Source of the DNA: DHVE2 group archaeon
GTDB lineage: Archaea; Thermoplasmatota; Thermoplasmata; Thermoplasmatales; Aciduliprofundaceae
DNA: 6,560 bases
Assembly (NCBI GenBank): GCA_026986135.1
Contig: JALSPD010000174.1
Location: 1 to 6,560 of the forward strand
Direction: 5' to 3'
Shown here: positions 1 to 6,032 of the stretch, one piece after another
Layout: each line of letters begins with the position of its first letter
Numbering within the stretch: the first letter of the stretch is position 1
Translations under genes and position numbers: made by a program
The notes under the pieces: generated by a model
Databases searched by the model: none
What the model was told of the DNA's origin: nothing
What the model saw: only the letters and a program-made list of their open reading frames with translations

Positions 1-2
1 TA

Positions 3-530
3 AGAGAGAGAAGCGCCAGGGACCTGGCGAGCATTGATTTTGACGGCTATGGGATTGGAGGGCTCAGCATCGGCGAACCCAAGGAGGTTATGCACAGGAT
101 GGTGGAGATTGTCACAGATATACTTCCCCGAGATAAACCAAGGTATCTGATGGGGGTTGGCTCACCACTGGAGATCATAGAGGCGGTGATGCGGGGCGTG
201 GACATATTTGATTCCGTATTTCCCACGAGAAACGGGAGGCATGGAACCGCCATAACATCGGTAGGAATGCTGAACTTAAGAAAATCAGAATACCGCAAAG
301 ATATGCGGCCTCTTGACGAGAACTGCTCCTGCTACACATGCGAGAATTTCACAAGGGCTTATTTGCATCATCTCCTGCGGGAGAAGGAGATTCTCGGCAT
401 GCATCTTCTTTCCCTTCACAATGTGTGTTTTATGATTGAGTTCATGAAGCGTATCCGCGAGGAAATTGAGCAGGGGAGCATAGAGAGGTTCAGAAGGGAG
501 ATTGCAAGGGTTTATCGGGATAATGTGTGA
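3..530 (+). CDS. tgt: tRNA-guanine transglycosylase, bacterial-type, C-terminal part (5' end outside window)
   Basis: The reading frame is open from base 3, so the gene begins upstream of the window; 175 codons plus TGA are present. Seen: a substrate-pocket motif GGLSIGEPKE near the left edge, then DKPRYLMGVGSP, the catalytic-region motif FDSVFPTRNGRHG (nucleophile Asp codon at 210-212) and a zinc site CSCYTC (first Cys codon 324-326) completed by His in LLSLHN. This order and wording match bacterial queuosine-type Tgt, which exchanges guanine for a 7-deazaguanine (preQ1) at position 34 of GUN-anticodon tRNAs. Archaeal archaeosine enzymes act at position 15, have a different active-site wording and carry C-terminal PUA-linked domains; here the protein ends right after the zinc domain helices, as in bacteria. 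The stop TGA overlaps a possible ATG of the next gene (530). The substrate actually used cannot be told from this half. Family is certain; bacterial-type assignment is strong; horizontal origin is inference. Confidence 0.95.
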   Translation, partial: RERSARDLASIDFDGYGIGGLSIGEPKEVMHRMVEIVTDILPRDKPRYLMGVGSPLEIIEAVMRGVDIFDSVFPTRNGRHGTAITSVGMLNLRKSEYRKDMRPLDENCSCYTCENFTRAYLHHLLREKEILGMHLLSLHNVCFMIEFMKRIREEIEQGSIERFRREIARVYRDNV

Positions 531-539
531 TGGAAAAAT

Positions 540-548
540 CAATATACA
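540..548 (+). promoter_or_regulatory. Candidate TATA box for the secreted protein gene
   Basis: CAATATACA is centred about 25 bp upstream of ATG 569, the distance expected between an archaeal TATA box and the transcription start, so transcription would begin at or next to the ATG (leaderless). No Shine-Dalgarno is present before 569; a run of six C lies at 559-564. It falls inside the reading frame if the upstream start at 530 is used, which argues against that start. Prediction by eye only. Confidence 0.5.
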
Positions 549-568
549 CCCCAATTTTCCCCCCAAGT

Positions 569-1570
569 ATGAAGGAGAAGATTGCAGCCGTTATCCTTAT
601 CCTGACCCTATTTCTTGGGATGGGTATGGGACTGGAAAAACTTCAGAGTAAAGGGGGAGAATCAAGATACGGCGAGAGGGTGATATACCAGCAGGAGAGC
701 GTAGAAAGCATAGAGGGTAGAGCAATCTCAAATCCTACAACAATCCCCTATCACAAAACGATGATGGTAACCTTTGGTGTTGGAGATGACGCCACATCAC
801 AGGCGATAACATGGGATGTTGGAGATTTTTCAGGGTTGCATGTGCCAGATCCAAAGCAAAACTACCAGAGAGGTATTAACAATTCATGGTACGGCTCAAC
901 TGCGGTGCAGATGTACCAGAATTACGCGGGATTGCAGCTTCACACCTACTCCGCAAGCGAGCACCCTGCAAGCAACCTTGCAAATGCGCAGATGGCTTAC
1001 TGGTGGTCCGATTCGGATAACGAGAGAGTGTGGGGCTCGGATACATCCATAATGCGCATCTCCCTGGACCTTCAGGTACCCAAGGTATGGGTTGAAGGGG
1101 GTGCAGTTGCGTATTCCAATGTGATCCTTCTCTTCAAGGATACAAAATCAGGAAGGAGTGTGTGGTTCATAGTTAATGCCTACGATGTGCGTGGTGAGCA
1201 GTCATTCAGTGAGTGGATCGGCTGGGATGATGGCACAGGTATCCCGATGATAGTCACCTATTTTGGGTCAGGATGCCAGTACGGATACCTTGATGATGGT
1301 TCCAGCATTGCAACGGGGAGCACATGGAGTGGCTGGAGATACTTTGGATTCCTTGTGAACACCTGGAACTTCACCAGGGCAATTGAGGATGTGAATTCAA
1401 AGTATTCCCTTGGAATGTCCGAGAATCCTGAGGATTACATAATAACCGAGATAACGGTTCAGGCAGAGATATACTGGCCTCAGGGAAGCAATGGCCACAT
1501 CGGCATATCTGTGCACAACCTGCGTCTTTCTGAGTTATCCGAAAGCATACCTGAATTCGGGTGGATGTGA
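569..1570 (+). CDS. Secreted or membrane-anchored protein of unknown function, beta-rich
   Basis: I do not recognise this family. From ATG 569 it is 333 residues: an N-terminal MKEK basic patch and hydrophobic stretch (about 5-21) form a signal peptide or anchor, followed by a polar linker (25-60) and a beta-strand-rich, Trp/Tyr/Gly-rich body (about 65-320) with a single Cys (236). Strand patterns such as VWFIVNAYDVRG, YFGFLVNTWNF and ITEITVQAEIYWP suggest a jellyroll or lectin/glycosidase-like sandwich, but I see no catalytic signature and claim no activity. The protein stops at IPEFGWM, which looks like the start of an archaeal PEF-type C-terminal sorting signal without its membrane helix. 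Start choice: longer starts exist at 530 (ATG overlapping the tgt stop) and 527 (GTG), but they put 13-14 extra residues before a canonical signal sequence, and a TATA-like CAATATACA lies about 25 bp before ATG 569. Its stop is 6 bp from the stop of the convergent neighbour. Confidence 0.85.
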   Translation: MKEKIAAVILILTLFLGMGMGLEKLQSKGGESRYGERVIYQQESVESIEGRAISNPTTIPYHKTMMVTFGVGDDATSQAITWDVGDFSGLHVPDPKQNYQRGINNSWYGSTAVQMYQNYAGLQLHTYSASEHPASNLANAQMAYWWSDSDNERVWGSDTSIMRISLDLQVPKVWVEGGAVAYSNVILLFKDTKSGRSVWFIVNAYDVRGEQSFSEWIGWDDGTGIPMIVTYFGSGCQYGYLDDGSSIATGSTWSGWRYFGFLVNTWNFTRAIEDVNSKYSLGMSENPEDYIITEITVQAEIYWPQGSNGHIGISVHNLRLSELSESIPEFGWM

Positions 1571-1595
1571 AAAAAATTAAAAAATTTTTGATTTT
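1571..1595. terminator. Shared A/T-tract terminator region between convergent genes
   Basis: Only 6 bp separate the TGA at 1568-1570 from the opposing TAA at 1577-1579. The tract has A6 (1571-1576), A6 (1579-1584), T5 (1585-1589) and T4 (1592-1595). Read on the + strand it gives T runs after the secreted protein gene; read on the - strand it gives T6 runs after the large surface protein gene. Archaeal termination commonly uses oligo-T tracts, so each transcript probably ends within or just past the other gene's last codons. Inferred from composition. Confidence 0.5.
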
Positions 1596-3517
1596 CTTCT
1601 TCCAACGAGAAAAGCAATCACAAGGATAAGAATTGGGAGAATTGCAGTTATCTCAGGCACCGTTGATGGTGGATAGTACTTGCTTCCAACATACTTGGAG
1701 GTGTAATCGTACCATGCAATGAGCATTGTGGAATTCCCCTTGTAGCCGGTGGGCGTTTCCTCGCTGTTCTGAGAGTTCTTCACCACTATCTCATCCCCAA
1801 TGGGATTTCCCGAGGAGTCAAAGAATCTCACAAACACATCCTGATTTCCATTTCTTGTATCTGCGAAGGTGAGCATGAACTCATCGCCCACCCATCTTAC
1901 ATCACCTGCACCGCAGTATTCGGCGGGATTATCGTTCACCACCTTTGATTCAACATTGCCATTTCCATCCACCACATAGAGGTAAATTCCCTTGGCCGAT
2001 GAAAATGACCCGTTTCTGTAGGAAACGAAGAACCTGCCATCACCACCAGCTGCTGAAAGCATTGATTCTCTTAAATCTGGTGTGGATGGGAAATTCACAG
2101 AGTTTGCGATGCTTCCATCTGGACTCACAAACACACCCCTCACATCGTAATTCTCGGTCCAAACCACGAGGAATTTATCCGTTAGAGAATCGTAGCCGAC
2201 GGCAACATTGTACTTTTTAGCACCACCAGTGGCGATGGTGAATTCAGAGCCGAGAACTGCGCTCTGTGTATCGTAAAACGAACCCTTAATCTGCTCTCTG
2301 CTGAGATTTACCCATACGATTAAGATTTTCCCATGCCCATAGGCAACATCCATGCTTGTGTTTGCATCATTGCTGACCGTGTAGAATTTGCCCAGGGTGG
2401 TATCATGGTTTACAAATCTCATTATGACCTTATGGAAATTTGGAAGCGAGTAATCATAAGCGGCTACAGTGAAGTTATCTCCATCAGGATTGTAAACACT
2501 TCTCAATCCACTTCCATAATTGAAAACATTGAACTCCTGCGTTGCCGTGCCATCGGAAGAGTGTACAATGGTTGCATTGACATACTTCCCGTTGTAAAAT
2601 GCAAGGAGATAATTCCCATTTCCATAGGACACATAAGGACCCTTACCTGTATGCGACGTGAGCTCTTGAGCCCCCTCTCCTCCACCGGATGAGTAATTTG
2701 CAGCCCATTTCACAAGGTTCACAGCAAGGGTGGCATCGTCGTAGTCATCCCAGTTGTTGCTCAAGCTATCTCCGCTGTTGTCTGAATCTGGTGTGCCATC
2801 GTCAAATGTGGATGAATCGCAATGAACAACAACCCTTCCATTGCCATATGTAGCGTATGCCAGCACAGGCAGACGATTTCCGCTTATTGTCTGATATGCC
2901 GCAGCCTTTGCATCTCCACTTACACTCATAGTCGTTCCAAGCCAGGAGCCGAAGGATGTAAGGTTGTCCGTGAGAATATCCACCTGCTCAATATCCGTTA
3001 CTTCATTGTTCCCGCTGTTGCCCGACTGGGTGCTTTCAAGGGTTATTCCAAAGGTGGTATCAAAATCAAGATTGTCGTTCCATATGCTCCAGGAGTCCCA
3101 GCCGTCGTTGTCACGATCGGAACTTTTGTGGTCCGCTATGTAAACCAGCCCTCCACCGTTGTTTACAAAATCCAGAATGGCATTTTTCTCATCTGCTGTG
3201 AATTCGTTCTGGGGTTCTGGAAGCACTAACACGGAATAGCCAGAAAGATCAGAAGATTTTATCTCCCCGCTTCCAGTTCCGAGAGAATCAACCTCAAAAC
3301 CCTCGTTTCTCAACGCATCAGCAAAGCTTGAGTATGCGCCATCAATTCTCCAGTCAGCGTTTCCAGCGTCCTCATGCTTTGTGAAGTCAAAGAGCACCTT
3401 CAGGGGCGCCTTGATATTTCTTGATGCCGTGTTAGCATCGCTGGGATTCATAAAAACCATCACTGATGAAAAAACCATGAACATGCCCATTGCAAGTACC
3501 AACACCTTCTTCTTCAT
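1577..3517 (-). CDS. Large cell-surface protein: GATase/flavodoxin-like domain plus seven propeller-like repeats and C-terminal membrane tail
   Basis: Function unknown; architecture is readable. Residue numbers are from the longest start (ATG 3556, 659 aa). A basic MKKK and hydrophobic run (14-36) form the signal peptide. Residues about 52-290 form an alpha/beta domain like GATase1/IFT52-GldG type folds: KVLFDFTK strand, NADWRID, YSVLVLPEPQ, then NNGGGLVYIADH followed by an Asp-rich SDRDNDGWDSW stretch, and later RLPVLAYATYGNGRVVVHCD. After a GGGEG linker, about 307-630 hold seven repeats of a G-x-F-LV-W motif with 40-50 residue spacing, suggesting a beta-propeller. The C-terminus is VPEIT, a 15-residue hydrophobic helix and GRRKSK, i.e. 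a membrane anchor or sorting-signal tail leaving the bulk outside the cell. Start: the TATA box at 3567-3575 would place transcription near 3545, so ATG 3556 is probably not transcribed; ATG 3517 (646 aa, used here) or a leaderless GTG at 3544 are likelier. Adhesion, binding or an extracellular enzyme role is possible; none is shown. Confidence 0.88.
   Translation of the reverse strand: MKKKVLVLAMGMFMVFSSVMVFMNPSDANTASRNIKAPLKVLFDFTKHEDAGNADWRIDGAYSSFADALRNEGFEVDSLGTGSGEIKSSDLSGYSVLVLPEPQNEFTADEKNAILDFVNNGGGLVYIADHKSSDRDNDGWDSWSIWNDNLDFDTTFGITLESTQSGNSGNNEVTDIEQVDILTDNLTSFGSWLGTTMSVSGDAKAAAYQTISGNRLPVLAYATYGNGRVVVHCDSSTFDDGTPDSDNSGDSLSNNWDDYDDATLAVNLVKWAANYSSGGGEGAQELTSHTGKGPYVSYGNGNYLLAFYNGKYVNATIVHSSDGTATQEFNVFNYGSGLRSVYNPDGDNFTVAAYDYSLPNFHKVIMRFVNHDTTLGKFYTVSNDANTSMDVAYGHGKILIVWVNLSREQIKGSFYDTQSAVLGSEFTIATGGAKKYNVAVGYDSLTDKFLVVWTENYDVRGVFVSPDGSIANSVNFPSTPDLRESMLSAAGGDGRFFVSYRNGSFSSAKGIYLYVVDGNGNVESKVVNDNPAEYCGAGDVRWVGDEFMLTFADTRNGNQDVFVRFFDSSGNPIGDEIVVKNSQNSEETPTGYKGNSTMLIAWYDYTSKYVGSKYYPPSTVPEITAILPILILVIAFLVGRRKSKIF
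1667..2638 (-). repeat. Seven protein-level repeats, probable seven-bladed beta-propeller
   Basis: Repeat units of the large surface protein (659-aa numbering) begin near residues 307, 353, 402, 450, 498, 551 and 605. Each has a small/Gly segment, then a hydrophobic strand ending in an aromatic (NYLLAFY, NFTVAAY, KILIVWV, KFLVVWT, RFFVSYR, EFMLTFA, TMLIAWY), a polar turn, and in most a second strand closing with an Asp/Gly turn (FYDT, VSPDG, VVDGNG, FFDSSG). Seven units of about 45-50 residues fit a seven-bladed propeller. The units diverge strongly at the DNA level, so this is an old repeat and not a recent tandem duplication. Confidence 0.65.
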
Positions 3518-3564
3518 ACCTGTCTGTGCATTCAAGTAAGACACCGAAGAGTCCATGGGTTCAA

Positions 3565-3576
3565 TCTATAAAAAAA
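3565..3576 (-). promoter_or_regulatory. TATA box of the large surface protein gene; its T7 run may also terminate lonB-cgi121
   Basis: On the minus strand TTTTTTTATAGA is centred near 3571. Transcription would start about 25-27 bp downstream, near 3545, that is after ATG 3556 and at or just before GTG 3544. The same T7 (3576-3570) lies 33 bp after the cgi121 stop codon on the same strand and could serve as an oligo-T terminator for the upstream operon. The two roles are compatible; both are predictions. Confidence 0.5.
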
Positions 3577-3583
3577 TTCCTGA

Positions 3584-3596
3584 TAATGATGCATTA
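3584..3596. repeat. Short inverted repeat upstream of the surface-protein promoter
   Basis: TAATG and CATTA arms flank a 3-base centre (TAATGATGCATTA). On the minus strand the element lies 8 bases before the T run at 3570-3576. It could be an operator next to the TATA box, or a small stem contributing to termination of the cgi121 transcript. The arms are only 5 bp and AT-rich, so chance is a fair alternative. Confidence 0.3.
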
Positions 3597-3609
3597 CCAT
3601 AATCTAGGA

Positions 3610-4041
3610 CTATCTTTCAAGCTCAAGAAGCGCAGAATTCTCAAAGAAATACTCACATCGTCCTTCTGATATTCCCAGATGCCTTGCCTTCTCGGGAGTG
3701 TATGATATAAGGGAATCATCTCTGTCAAGTTCAAGAGATATTTCCTTAATAGATATTTCCTTCTCCGATATGGCGACAATCCCTCTCGCTCCTGTTACAC
3801 CGCACAGAGCTATTGCTTCCTTAATTTGCCTTCTTCCGCTCAGGATTAGCATAAGCTCAAGATGCTCCTTTCTTGCTATATTTTTACCTTTTGAAAATGA
3901 AGATTTCATCTTGTTGTATGCATATTCTGCATGCTCTCTGCATCCAACACAGAGATAATTTACCACAAATATTCCATCAGATGCAAGATCTCTTGCCTCG
4001 TTCTCACTCACCGTACCGCGATATCCTTGCACATAAATCAC
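3610..4041 (-). CDS. cgi121: KEOPS complex subunit Cgi121 (t6A tRNA modification)
   Basis: This 143-residue protein fits the small archaeal Cgi121 family. Seen: opening MIYVQGYRG, central LSGRRQIKEAI (68-77) followed by a Gly-containing strand (GVTGARGIVAI), and the closing helix SALLELER; these parallel what I recall of the Methanocaldococcus jannaschii protein. Cgi121 binds the Bud32 kinase in the KEOPS complex (Kae1-Bud32-Cgi121-Pcc1) and recruits tRNA through its 3' CCA end for threonylcarbamoylation of A37; this is family knowledge. The start is GTG 4041, overlapping the lonB stop as GTGA, with a good Shine-Dalgarno 6 bases upstream, so it is translationally coupled to lonB. Four cysteines (31, 34, 80, 129), two as CVGC, are an oddity of unknown meaning. 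None of the other KEOPS genes is in the window. Confidence 0.85.
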   Translation of the reverse strand: MIYVQGYRGTVSENEARDLASDGIFVVNYLCVGCREHAEYAYNKMKSSFSKGKNIARKEHLELMLILSGRRQIKEAIALCGVTGARGIVAISEKEISIKEISLELDRDDSLISYTPEKARHLGISEGRCEYFFENSALLELER

Positions 4042-5933
4042 TCATAACCCTCCAGTGCCTCAAATTTTCTCAGCAGTTCATCCTTCTCTGGACAGTCCTT
4101 GAGGGCATATTTTAGAACTTCATACACCGTGCTTACAGGGATCACCTCAATCTTACCCTCATGCTCCTCGTCAAGTATTACATCCTGAAGATTTGCCCTG
4201 GGAATAAGCACCTTTTTGAGGCCAGCCTCTATGGCAGCCTCCACCTTCGCCGTAACACCGCCCACTGGAAGCACATGACCTCTTATGCTCAGAGAGCCAG
4301 TCATCGCGATGCTCTGGTCCACAGGTATCCCCTCAAGGGCAGAAACCACCGCAGTCGCAACCGATATTGACGCGCTATCTCCCTCAACGCCCTCGTATGT
4401 TCCTATGAACTGTATATGCACATCGTAGTTTGTTATGTGCTTCCCAAAGTACTTCTTTATTATCGCTGAGACATTCTCCACTGCTTCCTTTGCTATCTCA
4501 CCCAGCTTGCCAGTGGCAATCATCCTTCCCTGATCCTTTGACTGAGCAGGTGTAACTTCAGCCATTATGGGCAAAACGATGCCCGAATACTCTGCCATTC
4601 CGCTTCCAGCAGAGTAAACAGCGAGGCCATTTACCATTCCCACCGCGTAACCCTCGTTGAGGAAGGTCTTGTACTCTTTCTTCATATCAATCCATCTGTC
4701 TGCAACCTGCTGCTCAAGGGGCTTTGAAAGTTTCTTCGCCTTGAGAACATGCTTGGCCGTCACATACTCTGCCCCCTCCTCTCTCGCGATATCCCCGGCA
4801 ACTCTAACGAGACCTCCAAGCTCTCTCAACCTCAGGGTGAGTTTGCCCTTTCTGCCTGCTCTCTTCTGCGCCTCCTTTATAATCTCAGCAACCGCATCCT
4901 TGGTGAAATGCGGGATTTTGCCGTCCTTCTTAACCTCCTGGGCTATGAATCTAACAAGGTTCTTCCTGTTCTCGTCGTTGTCCTCCATGGTGTTCTTCAT
5001 GTACACCTCGTACCCATAACCACGAATCCGAGAGCGAAGCGCGGGGTGCATACCCTGAAGGGCATCAAGATTTCCTGCGGCCACCAGGATGAAATCACAT
5101 GGCACAGGCTCTGTGTGAACCATGGCACCTGCAGAATGCTCGCTCTGCCCAGATATCGGAAATTTCTTCTCCTGCATGGCAGTTAGAAGAGATTGCTGGG
5201 ATTCAATTCTGAGCATGTTTATCTCATCAATGAAGAGAACGCCCTTGTGCGCTTTGTGTATGGCACCTGCCTCCACCCTCAGATGTGGCGGGGTCTCAAG
5301 ACCACCGCTCTGAAACGGGTCATGGCGAACATCCCCGAGAAGAGCACCGGCATGAGCGCCTGTTGCATCCACAAAGGGCGGCTTGTCATTGGGCGAATGC
5401 GATACGAGAAGCTTGGGTATCATCGCCTTTTCCTCGCGCTGGATGGCTGGGCCCATAAATGCGTAAAGAAAAATAGCCAGAAAAATTGGCCAGAATATAA
5501 AAGAGTAGTCATGGGTGAAAACGGCACCTATCACACCAATGGCTATAAGGGTTACCAGCAGCATCTGCATGCTCAGCCTTCTCTCCTCCTTCCTTTTCTT
5601 CGCCTCCTCCTGATACTGCTTTACTATCCTCTTTCCCTGCCCTGCAGGTACCGTCTTTATTTTTGGTGAATTGGGATCATCCTCATTTGGGTAGACAAGG
5701 ATATCCTCAAGCTCCTCTCTGGGGAGGAAATCCACCATGCTCTGGGCAAGCATGCTCTTCCCCGTACCTGGATCACCTATGAGGATAACATGTCTCTTCT
5801 GCCTGGCAGCTTTTTTTATGACTTCCACCGCTTCATCCTGACCGATCACCTGATCAATAAGCTTGGGTGGAACCTGAATATCTTCAGTCGTATTGAACTC
5901 CTGATTTTTAATCCACTCGTCTACGCTTTCCAC
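4038..5933 (-). CDS. lonB: Membrane-anchored archaeal ATP-dependent protease LonB
   Basis: This complete 631-residue archaeal LonB is a hexameric AAA+ Ser/Lys protease on the inner face of the cytoplasmic membrane that degrades abnormal and regulatory proteins, including membrane proteins. Seen: Walker A GDPGTGKS (53-60); two membrane segments (about 121-138 and 144-164) inserted between Walker A and Walker B, the archaeal LonB hallmark; Walker B GVLFIDE (231-237); sensor-1 Asn in VAAGNLD (288); Arg-finger region ALRSRIRG (298-305); sensor-2 region LTLRLREL; then the protease domain with catalytic Ser520 in EGDSASIS and Lys563 in GGVTAKVEAA, 43 residues apart as in known archaeal Lon. There is no bacterial LonA N-terminal domain, as expected. 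The start is GTG 5933: an in-frame TAA lies at 5954-5952, no ATG comes before residue 61, and the N-terminal residues are needed, so the start is effectively forced. There is no Shine-Dalgarno; a TATA box 27 bp upstream indicates a leaderless mRNA. It is first in a two-gene unit with cgi121. Confidence 0.97.
   Translation of the reverse strand: MESVDEWIKNQEFNTTEDIQVPPKLIDQVIGQDEAVEVIKKAARQKRHVILIGDPGTGKSMLAQSMVDFLPREELEDILVYPNEDDPNSPKIKTVPAGQGKRIVKQYQEEAKKRKEERRLSMQMLLVTLIAIGVIGAVFTHDYSFIFWPIFLAIFLYAFMGPAIQREEKAMIPKLLVSHSPNDKPPFVDATGAHAGALLGDVRHDPFQSGGLETPPHLRVEAGAIHKAHKGVLFIDEINMLRIESQQSLLTAMQEKKFPISGQSEHSAGAMVHTEPVPCDFILVAAGNLDALQGMHPALRSRIRGYGYEVYMKNTMEDNDENRKNLVRFIAQEVKKDGKIPHFTKDAVAEIIKEAQKRAGRKGKLTLRLRELGGLVRVAGDIAREEGAEYVTAKHVLKAKKLSKPLEQQVADRWIDMKKEYKTFLNEGYAVGMVNGLAVYSAGSGMAEYSGIVLPIMAEVTPAQSKDQGRMIATGKLGEIAKEAVENVSAIIKKYFGKHITNYDVHIQFIGTYEGVEGDSASISVATAVVSALEGIPVDQSIAMTGSLSIRGHVLPVGGVTAKVEAAIEAGLKKVLIPRANLQDVILDEEHEGKIEVIPVSTVYEVLKYALKDCPEKDELLRKFEALEGYE
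4048..4053 (-). promoter_or_regulatory. Shine-Dalgarno for cgi121
   Basis: GGAGGG on the minus strand lies within the last codons of lonB (CTG GAG GGT TAT GAG TGA), with 6 bases between it and the GTG at 4041-4039. It is the clearest ribosome-binding site in the window, fixes the GTG start and supports translation of cgi121 from the lonB mRNA. Confidence 0.8.
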
Positions 5934-5955
5934 GGGGGTGCAATATCGGATTTAG

Positions 5956-5970
5956 TAGATAAAGGTTGTT
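5956..5970 (-). promoter_or_regulatory. lonB promoter (BRE-like plus TATA box)
   Basis: On the minus strand AACAACC is followed by TTTATCTA, centred about 27 bp before the GTG start codon at 5933. No Shine-Dalgarno precedes the GTG (the five bases before it are CCCCC), so the transcript is probably leaderless and begins at the initiation codon. Confidence 0.6.
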
Positions 5971-5995
5971 ATTTTTAGTTGGGAGATGATAAGTT

Positions 5996-6012
5996 ACAAC
6001 AAATTTATTATA
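5996..6012 (+). promoter_or_regulatory. pit promoter (BRE-like plus TATA box)
   Basis: ACAACAAA is followed by TTTATTATA (6004-6012), centred about 25 bp before ATG 6033. As with lonB, no Shine-Dalgarno is present, so a leaderless transcript is expected. The ACAAC element mirrors the one beside the lonB TATA box (GTTGT at 5965-5969 on the + strand), making the divergent region roughly symmetrical. Confidence 0.6.
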
Positions 6013-6032
6013 CCACTCTGGCATTCCCATCC

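Noticed and set aside
1560..1630. A frameshifted extension of the secreted protein past its TGA into a hydrophobic FLIFFF stretch followed by basic residues, which would restore a sorting tail.
   Set aside because: The stretch is too short for a membrane helix, is made of A/T tracts, and lies in the antisense of the neighbouring gene's well-formed C-terminus. No sign of a real frameshift.
2333..2692. A plus-strand open frame of 119 codons.
   Set aside because: Lies fully antisense to the propeller repeats of the surface protein, with no promoter, RBS or recognisable motif.
5193..5669. A plus-strand open frame of 158 codons.
   Set aside because: It is the antisense shadow of lonB across Walker B and the membrane segments; the encoded sequence has no family features.
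3610..5933. lonB-cgi121 as part of a new defence or signalling system.
   Set aside because: Both look like ordinary housekeeping archaeal genes with intact key residues; overlap alone does not indicate a specialised system.
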